DNA from: Sweltsa coloradensis
Lineage: Eukaryota; Arthropoda; Insecta; Plecoptera; Chloroperlidae
Reading direction: 5' to 3'
NCBI GenBank assembly: GCA_024449915.1
Contig: JAMZAV010000169.1
Location: 372,001-436,000, forward strand
DNA: 64,000 nucleotides
In this document: one piece after another, positions 24,560 to 34,236 of the stretch
How positions within the stretch are numbered: position 1 is the first letter of the stretch
Layout of the letters: every line of letters starts with the position of its first letter
Program-made: the position numbers and the translations under genes
The notes under the pieces: model-generated
Database searches by the model: none
What the model saw: the letters and a program-made list of their open reading frames with translations, nothing else
What the model was told of the DNA's origin: nothing

Positions 24560-25181
24560 CTAGGAAAACGCTTAAGTCCCGCCGCGTTGTTGGATGAGCG
24601 TAATTGGTGCATTGAGCTGCCATGTGTTATTCGGATTTTCTGTTGTTCTGTGAAAAAATTAATACTAAGTTGAAGATTTTTAAAAAATTAAATTAAATTA
24701 AATTAAAAAATAAACTTAAATTTTAAATTTTTTTAATTAATCGTACTAATTTAAAAAAAAGAAAAAATCGAAAAATTGCGATTTTTATAAGAAATAATTA
24801 TTTGATTGCGCTCAAATTTCACACGAATATATAAATTCATAAAATTAAGGTTCTGTGAAAAAATTATTACAATAGAATAAAGCATGTAGGTGTTATAAGT
24901 AAAATAAATTTTCAAAAAATCGAAAAAAAATCGTAAAATTGCGATTTTCATAAGAAATAATTTTTTGATTGCGCACAAAAACGTGGCAGTTCTAAGTTCA
25001 GAGATTTCGAAGGCCTCCATAAAATTTCATCGCAAACGGAGTATCGGTTTAGCCGGAATCGTGCTGACAAACACACAAAAATACAGAAAAAAAAAGAAGG
25101 AAAGAAAAAAAAAAACATTCCGGATTTTTTTCTCCAGTGTAGTGAAATGGAATCTTCGCTTCGCTCGCTACGCTCATCCAA
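24560..25181 (-). mobile_element. Helitron-like non-autonomous element, copy 1 (minus)
   Basis: Read on the minus strand it starts TTGGATGAGCGTAGCGAGCG and contains a pyrimidine-rich segment, then a core unit with ACTTATAACACCTACATGCT once. Near the end is the subterminal inverted repeat TACGCTCATCCAA, followed by a stem AACGC...GCGTT and the terminus CTAG. A 5' subterminal repeat matched by one just inside a terminal stem-loop, and a CTAG end, are features of Helitron2/Helentron-derived elements (HINEs). Tandem core units of about 160 bp recall the bivalve 'pearl' elements. There is no Rep/helicase coding. The class assignment is inference; the repeat structure is seen directly. Confidence 0.5.
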
Positions 25182-25194
25182 TAATAATAATAAT

Positions 25195-25260
<66 letters not shown>
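25182..25260 (+). repeat. (AAT)n microsatellite between two head-to-head elements
   Basis: This AAT run has one phase break (AATTAAT) near 25200. It separates the 5' ends of the two oppositely oriented Helitron-like copies and forms the centre of the large inverted repeat 24560-26047. Confidence 0.85.
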
Positions 25261-25261
<1 letters not shown>

Positions 25262-26047
25262 TGGATGAGCGTAACGAGCGTAGCGAGCGAAGCGAAGATT
25301 CCATTTCACTACACTGGAGAAAAAAATCCGGAATGTTTTTTTTTTTCCTTCTTTCTTTTTTTTTCTGTATTTTTGTGTGTTTGTCAGCACGATTCCGGCT
25401 AAACCGATACTCCGTTTGCGATGAAATTTTATGGAGGTCTTCGAAATCTCTGAACTTAGAACTGCCACGTTTTTGAGCGCAATCAAAAAATTATTTCTTA
25501 TGAAAATTGCAATTTTACGATTTTTTTCGATTTTTTGAAAATTTGTTTTACTTATAACACCTACATGCTTAATCCGATTTTAATGATTTTTTCACAAAAC
25601 CTTAATTTTTTGAATTAAGATATCCGTGTGAAATTTGAGCGCAATCGAAAAATTATTTTTCATGAAAATATAAATTTTGTGGGTTTTTTCTTTTTTAAAA
25701 TAATTTTTTTACTTATAACACCTACATGCTTTATTTTATTGTAATACTTTTTTCACAGAACCTTAATTTTATGAATTTATATATTTGTGTGAAATTTGAG
25801 CGCAATCGAATAATTATTTCTTATAAAAATCGCAATTTTTCGTTTTTTCAATTTTTAAAATTCATACGATTAATTAAAAAAATTTAAAATTAAAGTTTAT
25901 TTTTTATTTAATTTAATTTAATTTAAAAAAATCTTCAACTTAGTACTAATTTTTCCCAGAACAACAGAAAATCCGCATAACACATGGCAGCTCAATGCAC
26001 CAATTACGCTCATCCAACAACGCGGCGGGACTTAAGCGTTTTCCTAG
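25261..26047 (+). mobile_element. Helitron-like non-autonomous element, copy 2 (plus)
   Basis: It starts TTGGATGAGCGTAACGAGCG and ends with subterminal TACGCTCATCCAA, the AACGC/GCGTT stem and CTAG at 26047. It carries ACTTATAACACCTACATGCT twice (about 25549 and 25709), so it has one more core unit, of about 160 bp, than copy 1. With copy 1 it forms an inverted repeat with an AAT spacer. Apparent long open frames in both arms arise from low-complexity and repeat sequence. Confidence 0.5.
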
Positions 26048-26347
26048 TAATAATAATGGTAGTAATTGCAAAGATATATGCTTATGGCCAGGTTGATTTT
26101 GTCACTAATGTTGATTTTCACTAAAAAGTAGTAGATCCACGATTGTACATTTAGAAAGCACTGATAAATCATAAACGTGTAATTATAAACAAAGTAACCC
26201 AATCAATTTTCGCATACAAATTCAAAACGCATAACTTCGACATTGCCTTATCGTGCAGTTCAATTTTCCGTCATAAAATTCACTGAGGCTAACCCCTGTA
26301 CAAACTTCGATAAAGGGTCCGACTCGAAATCAATTTTTTCTTGTATA

Positions 26348-26352
<5 letters not shown>

Positions 26353-26397
<45 letters not shown>
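26353..26397 (+). repeat. (TA)n microsatellite
   Basis: A pure TA run lies inside the first unit of the 305-bp array. A shorter TA run (about 26623-26641) stands on the other side of the tRNA-like inverted repeat. Confidence 0.9.
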
Positions 26398-26400
<3 letters not shown>

Positions 26401-26429
26401 AGTACTTTAGATAGAAATTAAAAAAGTGA

Positions 26430-26503
26430 CTACACCGGGGTTTGAACCCGGGACCTTAGCTTACCGGGCTATGCTCTTACCAACTGAGCTATGCGGCCAC
26501 CAA
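26430..26503 (-). repeat. tRNA-like sequence (SINE head or tRNA pseudogene)
   Basis: On the minus strand the acceptor GGCCGCA can pair with TGTAGTC at six of seven positions, counting G-T pairs. The D-arm is GCTC/GAGC, the anticodon loop is CCGGTAA (GGT, Thr-like) and the T-arm is CCGGG-TTCAAAC-CCCGG. The anticodon stem is only four clean pairs and position 33 is C rather than T. It is therefore unlikely to be a working tRNA and more likely a tRNA-derived repeat. Its 5' part is repeated in inverted orientation at 26580-26623. A T-rich run after the 3' end could act as a pol III stop. Confidence 0.55.
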
Positions 26504-26623
26504 TTTAAAACTATCTAATTTTTGGTCTGTCTAATAGGCAGTGCAATCTGCTCTACACACGTTATTAACAATGTACAAAACAGACCAAAAATTAGATAGT
26601 TTTAAATTGGTGGCCGCATAGCT
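26487..26623. repeat. Perfect 44-bp inverted repeat over the tRNA-like 5' end
   Basis: 26487-26530 and 26580-26623 are exact reverse complements and include the tRNA-like 5' end (AGCTATGCGGCCACCAAT) and the adjacent TTAAAACTATCTAATTTTTG. The spacer is 49 bp. (TA)n flanks the composite on both sides. Confidence 0.9.
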
Positions 26624-29600
26624 ATATATATATATATATATATTATTGTATATTTATTATTAAATTCTCGATTGAGGGTCCGACTCGAAACCAACGTTTT
26701 CTTGTATAGTATTAATAAGGGAGTTCTCCCATTGACAAATAACTAGTTCATTGTCGAATAGGAGAGAAATAGACAGATTTATGGAAGGTTACTTGACACA
26801 GAGCTGGAGATCTAGATGCGGTTTTCTTACTCATTTATGAACCAATCCGGGAAATGTCACTGTCAATCATCACGACTATCTATAGACTAAATGTGGGCAG
26901 TGATGTAATTGCTAAGGGTTAACCCCTTTATAAATTTGTCGATTTAGGGTCCGACTCGAAATCAATGTTTTCTTGTAAAGTATTAATAAGGGAGTTCTCC
27001 CATTGACAAATAACTAGTTCATTGTCGTATTGGAGAGAAATAGACAGATTTATGGAAGGTTACTTGACACAGAGCTGGACACTTCGATGCGGTTTTCTTA
27101 CTCATTTATGAACCAATCCGGGAACTGTCACTGTCAATCATTACGACTATCTACAGAGTAAATGTGGGCAGTGATATAATTGCTTTATCGTGCAGTTCAA
27201 TTTTTTAGTCATAAAATTAAAAAAGGCTAAACTCTTTATAAAATTTGTCGAATTAGGGTCCGACTCGAAATCAACGTTTTCTTGTAAAGTATTAATAAGG
27301 GAGTTCTTCCATTGACAAATGACCAATTCATTGTCAAATCGGAGATAAATATACAGATTTATGGAAGATTACTTTACACAGAGCCGGACATTTGGATGCG
27401 GTTTTCTTACTCATTTATGAACCAATCCGGGAACTGTCACTGTCAATCATTACGACTATCTATAGAGTAAATGTGGGCAGTGATATAATTGCCCTATCGT
27501 GCAGTTCAATTTTTTGTCAAAAAATTCACTAAGGCTAACCCCTTTATAAATTTTCGATAGGGTCCGACTCAAAATCAATGTTTTCTTGTATAGTATTAAT
27601 AAGGGTGTTCTCCCATCGACAAATAACTAATTCATTGTCAAATCGGAGAGAAATAGGCAGATTTATGGACGGTTACTTTACACAGAGCCGGACATTTGGA
27701 TGCGGTTTTCTTACTTATTTATGAACGAATCCAGTCACTGTCACTGTCAATCATCACGACTATCTATAAAGTAAATGTGGAGTGATATAATTGCCCTATC
27801 GTGCAGATCATTTTTTGTCATAAAATTCACTAAGGCTTATAAATTTGTTGATTTAGGGTCCAACTCAAAATCAACGTTTTCTTGTATAGTATTGATAAGA
27901 GAGTTCTCCCAATGACAACAAATTACCAATTCATTGTCAAATCGGAGAGAAATAGACAGATTTATGGAAGGTTACTTGACACAGAGCCAGACATTTGGAT
28001 GCGGTTTTCTTACTCATTTATGAACCAATCCGGGAACTGTCACTGTCAATCATCACGACTATCTATAGAGTAAATGTGGGGAGTTATATAATTGCCCTAT
28101 CGTGCAGTTCAATTTTTTGTCATAAATTCACTAAGCTAACCCTTTATAAATAGGTCGAATTAGGGTCCGACTCGAATCAATGTTTTCTTGTTGATTATTA
28201 ATAAGGGAGTTCTCCCATCGACAAATAACTAAATAATTGTCAAATCGGAGAGAAATGGACAGATTTATGGACGGTTACTTGACACAAGAGCCGGACATTT
28301 GGATGCGGTTTTCTTACTCATTTATGAAACCAACCCGGGAACTGTCACTGTCAATCATCTAGACTATCCTTTAGAGTAAATGTGGGCAGTGATTATAATT
28401 GCCTATCGTGGCAGATCATTTTTTGTCATAAAATTCACTAAGGACTAACCCCTTTATAAATTTCGATTTAGGGTTGCGATTCGAAATTAATGTTTTTTGT
28501 GTATATTATTAATAAGGGAGTTCTCCCATTTACAAATGTTTAATTCATTGTCAAATCGGAGAGAAATTGACTGATTTATGGAAGGTTACTTTACACAGAG
28601 CCGGACATTTGGATGCGGTTTTCTTACTCATTTATGAACCAATCCGGGAACTGTCACTGTCAATCATCTAGACTATCTTTAGAGTAAATGTGGGCAGTGA
28701 TATGATTGCCCTATCGTGCAGATCATTTTTTTGTCATAAAATTCACTAAGGCTAACCCCTTTATAAATTTTCGATTTAGGTTCCGATTCGAAATTAATGT
28801 TTTCTTGTATATTATTAATAAGGGAGTTCTCCCATTTACAAATGTTTAATTCATTGTCAAATCGGAGAGAAATTGACTGATTTATGGAAGGTTACTTTAC
28901 ACAGAGCCGGACATTTGGATGCGGTTTTCTTACTCATTTATGAACCAATCCGGGAACTGTCACTGTCAATCATCACGACTATCTATAGAGTAAATGTGGG
29001 GAGTTATATAATTGCCCTATCGTGCAGTTCAATTTTTTGTCATAAATTCACTAAGGCTAACCCCTTTATAAATTGGTCGAATTAGGGTCCGACTCGAAAT
29101 CAATGTTTTCTTGTTGATTATTAATAAGGGAGTTCTCCCATCGACAAATAACTAAATAATTGTCAAATCGGAGAGAAATGGACAGATTTATGGACGGTTA
29201 CTTGACACAAGAGCCGGACATTTGGATGCGGTTTTCTTACTCATTTATGAACCAATCCGGGAACTGTCACTGTCAATCATCTAGACTATCTTTAGAGTAA
29301 ATGTGGGCAGTGATATGATTGCCCTATCGTGCAGATCATTTTTTGTCATAAAATACACTAAGGCTAACCCCTTTATAAATTTTCGATTTAGGTTCCGATT
29401 CGAAATTAATGTTTTCTTGTATATTATTAATAAGGGAGTTCTCCCATTTACAAATGATTAATTCATTGTCAAATCGGAGAGAAATTGACTGATTTATGGA
29501 AGGTTACTTCACACAGAGCCGGACATTTGGATGCGGTTTTCTTACTCATTTATGAACCAATCCGGGAACTGTCACTGTCAATCATCACGACTATCTATAG

Positions 29601-31099
29601 AGTAAATGTGGGCAGTGATATAATTGCCCTATCGTGCAGTTCAATTTTTCGTCATAAAATTCACTAAGGCTCCCCTTTAAAAATTTGTCGATTTAGGGTC
29701 CGACTCGAAATCAATGTTTTCTTGTATATTATTAATAAGGGAGTTCTCCCATTGACAAATAACTAGTTCATTGTCGAATTGGAGAGAAATAGACTTATTT
29801 ATGGAAGGTTACTTGACACAGAGCGGGACATTCGGATGCGGTTTTCTAACTTATTTCTGAACCAATCCGGGAACTGTCACTGTCAATCATCACGACTATC
29901 TACAGAGTAAATGTGGGCAGTGATTATATAATTATAAACATGAAACTTGTAGAACAGGTAAATTGGTTACTAAATTGTAATTGTTTGGTTATACATTGTT
30001 CTTATAATAATACTTTTTTGCAATATTTCGACATGTATATGAAAACCATATTTTTTATTTTTTTTTATTTATTTATTTAACGTCTATCCTATTCAGCTAT
30101 AAAAACTGATTTGCAAAGGAGGACAACTTAATAAATCTAATTACATAGATGCAAACACAACAATGAACTACATTTAAGTAAATATTTGAAATAGTAATAT
30201 TACAACAATACAATAAAACTCAACAAATTTGGTAACAAATAAAAAGGTTATTAAATGCAATTATGAATTAATCAAATATAAAAATGGGTGGGGAATGAAA
30301 AGAAAAGAAAAAAGAAAAGAAAAGAAAAAGAAAAAAAAAGATATGAAAAAAGAAAAAAAAAAGAAAAAGAAGGATAGATAGAAGGAAAGAAAAAATATCA
30401 CTAAAAAAGAAAAACGAAAAGAAAAAAACTGACTTATTAGACGATCCCACTCAAACGAATATGAGGTTTGCCAAAAATCAGGAACATCAAATTAGGGAGT
30501 AAACAATCTTTCGAGGAAGAAACCACCGAACGTGAATCTTCATTATTGTGTTCTATTTTCATTCTTGTTCTCAAATCTTAATAACAATTAAGTACAAAAG
30601 ATCTTGACTGTAATATATAATTATATCAGATATATAATTTTTTTAAATTGTTCAAGTCAAAAACTGATCACAGCAATGATACAGGACACCTAGCTCAATT
30701 TGCAAGCTCCACCAGTGGGCGGCAACCATACAATCTAGGCAGAAAAATTTTCATTTCATTTAAAAATAATCGATTGGGAGAATACCTATGCAATATGCCA
30801 AGAATCCAATTGGAATAAAAGGAAGTTCTAAGAAGCTTGTTTCATGGCATGTTCATCAAATGTCATGAGTAGGTCTACTCCTAGCGCCCTTTGTCGTCCA
30901 ATTAACATGGAATATTTTTGTCCTAATGTAAGGCCTAGTGCATTGCTGTTTTAAACTGGATGTGTTGGCGGTTTTTGTTCATGTTCTTGCCCTCACCTAT
31001 TATTTGTACATAATTTATTTCTTCAATGTTTTATTTTAATTTTAATCATAATTTCTTGGCATAAATGTTTCATAGTTGTTTTGTTATTTTATATTTTAT

Positions 31100-31170
31100 T
31101 GTAGTGTTCAAACTCAGTTTGAGAAAGACACTCGATTAGTGTCGAAATATTACAAATAAAGTGTTATTAT
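31100..31170 (+). repeat. Possible retroelement 3' tail with GACACT/AGTGTC hairpin
   Basis: CAGTTTGAGAAAGACACT is followed by CGATT and AGTGTCGAAATATT, then AATAAAG. A 'gaagacac...tgtcgaaa' hairpin followed by AATAAA resembles the 3' ends of Penelope-like or DIRS-like elements, but no coding part was found. Confidence 0.3.
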
Positions 31171-31541
31171 AAGAACAGTGTATGTCCAAATAATTAAAAT
31201 TTAATATCAGGTGCAAATCTTCAGTAATATTACGTTTTATGATAATGTTGCGCCCTTTTACAGTATAAGCAAAATATAACGTTTCGTTTTATCAACAAAT
31301 GAATCAACGAATGAAAGTGTGTGAAACATTGGCATGGTATAAACAATGCAATAAATTAAGTGCTGATTTTTCTTAGGATTCAGCTTATGAATTTTCATTC
31401 GTGTGTCTTTTGTCGGATTTTCTTTTTCGGCTTCAACACCCCGCTGTAATCCAAACAGTTTGACATATTTGCTCTTACGCGTTCTATCTCTCGTCTTATG
31501 CCTTGCACACGACGTGTGCTCTTTGTGCCCTTGTTGTTCTC

Positions 31542-31702
31542 AGTGCAATGTTAATCGAATGGACGCTCCACTCCCCGAGGTATTCAACTTAACGCATCGC
31601 ATTATGCGTAACAAGACCCCCGTGCATCAGACACAAAGGGGGACAACTTCCAATCAGATCTCAGACGAAAGTCAAGACCATTTTCAGAGTACGCCACTGT
31701 AG
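31542..31702 (+). other. Weak exon candidate
   Basis: The pyrimidine-rich TTGTTGTTCTCAG precedes a GC-richer open stretch reading CNVNRMDAPLPE, with a possible donor GTATTC at 31581. Without splicing the frame continues through HRIMRNKTPVHQTQRGTTSN to a stop at about 31702. There is no homology or phase link to other exons. It could be chance. Confidence 0.2.
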
Positions 31703-32324
31703 TCGAAACGTGGTTGCTATTTTTATCTAGGACATACATACACTAACCAGAAGACAGTAAGGAGACGGAAGCTGCTACGCCATTACGTCACTGGCCACTG
31801 CCCTCGCTTACGATCCACAGGTAGCTCGTTTGCACGAGTTATTTGTTCGCATTTAAATCTGTTATAAAACGTGTCAAATGTTGGTTAGAGCTCGTACAGT
31901 AGTAAGTAAATGATGATATTGCTTGCAGGCTGACATTAACTGCCCCTCCTTAAAATATACGAGCCACTTGCTCCTTCGTTCGCGCGCGCGCTTCGTGGCG
32001 GTACGAGCGAGCGCACATGAGCCAAACCCAAGACGCTACGCTCACATTCGCAGTTTAGGCCAAAGATTAGTGGTTTAAGTTAGACGACGAGGCACTGGCA
32101 TTTTCTTTTTCATTACCGTGTTTAATTCGTTGTAATACTTTTATTCGTAAAATATTTATAAAACAGGATTATTGATTTATATTTATTTTGTTATAATTTT
32201 ATTAATTAAATTCATACCGTATGTTAGTAAGGATGCATTAAGTATCTATTAATGAAATAGCGCTAATCGAGACAATAATTGGTAAGGGATGAGGATGAAA
32301 TACATTTGTGGGTTTCATCGAAAC

Positions 32325-32385
32325 CATCACGTCCCTAGAAGCTGAGCGCTTCGCTGCACCCAACTGCATGGGACAACGCGGGTGG
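32325..32385 (-). repeat. tRNA-like patch
   Basis: On the minus strand GCAGTTGGGTGCAGCGAAGC and later TGGTTTCGATGAAACC resemble the D-arm and T-arm of a tRNA-derived SINE. The B-box is imperfect. Confidence 0.3.
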
Positions 32386-33453
32386 CTATAATAATTACAA
32401 TTAGCAACATTAACAACATTAACATTAACATTAATGTTTGCTGGTTGGTCTACTACTGCCAGTGAGAACATACCGCAAAACGAAACAATAACAACACGGA
32501 GACTATAATAACATAACACATAATAATAATACACATGCAACACAATGATAACTATAAGTATATAATATACGTGCAACGTTTCAGGGAGTTCATAAAGAGA
32601 AGTACCTAGGTACGGTGGTATCTTAATCAAGAAACAGGCAAGGGTGTACTCAAAAGAGGGGACAAAGCTACTTCTTCAACAGCTCGTCGAAGAATACAAA
32701 ATTATTGTTTCTTCCCAGCTTTAAAACCTCGTTGTTGGTGGAGGAGCCGAGTATAGGGTGGGGGTGGGGGGGGGGGGTAAAAGTATAAATTATTTTACCG
32801 AATAATTAAGTATTTACACTTTCTGGGGGGTTAGCCCCCCTCCCCCTCATAACAAGCGTGCCTACCAAAACCATGATGGAGCATATGTTTCTTGTTGAAG
32901 GGCATGTCAATTGTCAACTAAAAAACGCGAGTAAATCAGGGGTAATTTTTTATTTTTAGAGTGAGACGTGACACACGTACAGATCGGACGGACTGAAAAG
33001 TGATTGATATAGTGAAGCTTCGCTCCCTAATATGATTAAACCTATAATATATGTTGTGTTGATCAGCGTAAAAGTGTATCGGTTATTAATAAAATTTTCT
33101 TCGCTTATATCTGCTTTAGGTATTACATTATACACAAAGTGTGCATATTCAAATGCAGCAGTCGTTGCAGTGTCTATGGTCAGGTGTTATCAATCTTATC
33201 ATACAACAACAAGTTATTTCATTAAAGGTCACGAGTTCAATCCATCGGACGCGGATTTTGTAGGTTTGTACACAATTTAAAGTGGGTTTTATTCAAAGTG
33301 GGGTTTAGAGGGTTTAGAGGGGGGGGGGGGTATGTATCATGGCGATCGAGTCATAAAACGATTCCATGAAATATTATATACAACCCCTTTCGGGCACTTT
33401 CACGTTACTTGGTTACAGCAGTGTCACTGGTTAAGTTTTATAGTTTATAATAT

Positions 33454-34224
33454 TTGGATGAGCGTAGCGAGCGTAGCGAAGATTCCATTTCACTACACTG
33501 GAGAAAAAAATCCGGAATGTTTTTTTTCTTCTTTTTTTTTTTTGTATTTTTGTCTGTTTGTCCGCACGATTCCGGCTAAACCGATACTCCAATTGCGATG
33601 AATTTTTTCTGGAGGCCTTCGAAATCTCTGAACTTAGAACTGCCACGTTTTTGAGCGCAATCGAAAAATTATTTCTCATTAAAATCGCAATTTTACGATT
33701 TTTTTTTATTTTTGAAAAACTTCTTCTACTTATAACACCTACATGCTTTATCCGATTGTTATGATTTTTGCTCAGAACCTTTATTTTATGGATTAGATAT
33801 TCGTGTGAAATTTGAGCGCAATCGAAAAATTATTTATACCGAAATTCTAATTTTAACGTTTTTTTTTCTTTTTTTAAACACTTCTTTGACTTATAACACC
33901 TACATGCTTTATCCTATTGTAATGATTTTTTCACAGAACCTTAATTTTATGAATAAATAGATAAGTGTTAAATTTGAGTGCAATCGAGAAATTATTTCTT
34001 ACAAAAATCGCAATTTTACGATTTTTTTCTTTTTTTAACAATTACAATTAATTTAAAAAAAATAAAAAATTCAAGTTATTTTTTATTTAATTTAATTTAA
34101 TTTAAAAAAATTCAACTAGTAATGATGTTTCCACAGAACAACAGAAAATCTGCATAACACATGGCAGCTCAATGCACCAATTACGCTCATCCAACAACGC
34201 GGCGGGACTTAAGCGTTTTCCTAG
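33454..34224 (+). mobile_element. Helitron-like non-autonomous element, solo copy
   Basis: It has the same 5' start (TTGGATGAGCGTAGCGAGCG), the same pyrimidine-rich segment and two core units marked by ACTTATAACACCTACATGCT (about 33729 and 33890). It also has the same subterminal TACGCTCATCCAA, AACGC/GCGTT stem and CTAG end as the pair at 24560-26047. The flanks read TATAGTTTATAA (33439-33450) and TTATAAACTATA (34225-34236). This fits insertion into an 18-bp palindrome with TTATAA doubled, or at an AT-rich palindromic target without duplication. Confidence 0.55.
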
Positions 34225-34236
34225 TTATAAACTATA

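Larger units (their letters stand above)
26242..29933 (+). repeat. Tandem array, period about 305 bp, about 12 units
   Basis: The landmark GGGTCCGACTCGAAATCAA recurs near 26317, 26675, 26947, 27256, 27560, 27857, 28163, 28471, 28777, 29085, 29391 and 29696. Each unit also has TAATAAGGGAGTTCTCCCAT, the phrase GGATGCGGTTTTCTTACTCA and CCTATCGTGCAGTTCAAT. Units differ by scattered substitutions and small indels, and neighbouring units near 28470-29690 are most alike. One unit (from 26675) is shorter, and the first is interrupted at about 26345-26645. The recurring short open frame LWKVT..RAGHLDAVFLLIY is a by-product of repetition. It may be a satellite or an expanded transposon segment. Confidence 0.9.
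29934..33453. other. Non-coding stretch between tandem array and solo Helitron-like copy
   Basis: It contains a T-rich start and A/G-rich low-complexity DNA (30296-30430, giving a spurious Phe-rich minus-strand frame), a possible Penelope-like tail (31100-31170), and an open stretch at 31542-31702 after TTGTTGTTCTCAG. It also holds a CG-alternating patch near 31980-31990, a tRNA-like patch at 32325-32385, and G runs at 32766-32777 and 33319-33330. No gene is certain. Confidence 0.35.

Noticed and set aside
24965..25486. Two 145-codon ORFs on opposite strands with poly-Asn and poly-Ile
   Set aside because: They are mirror images made by the head-to-head element copies and the (AAT)n spacer, not proteins.
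24560..26047. Single large fold-back transposon
   Set aside because: The arms differ by one internal unit, AAT occurs outside as well as between the arms, and a solo half-copy exists at 33454. Two insertions explain this better.
27882..29667. Recurring 60-70-codon ORFs (LWKVT..RAGHLDAVFLLI) in the 305-bp array
   Set aside because: They are by-products of tandem repetition; most units have the frame interrupted.
30268..30450. Phe-rich minus-strand ORF
   Set aside because: It comes from an A/G-rich low-complexity tract.
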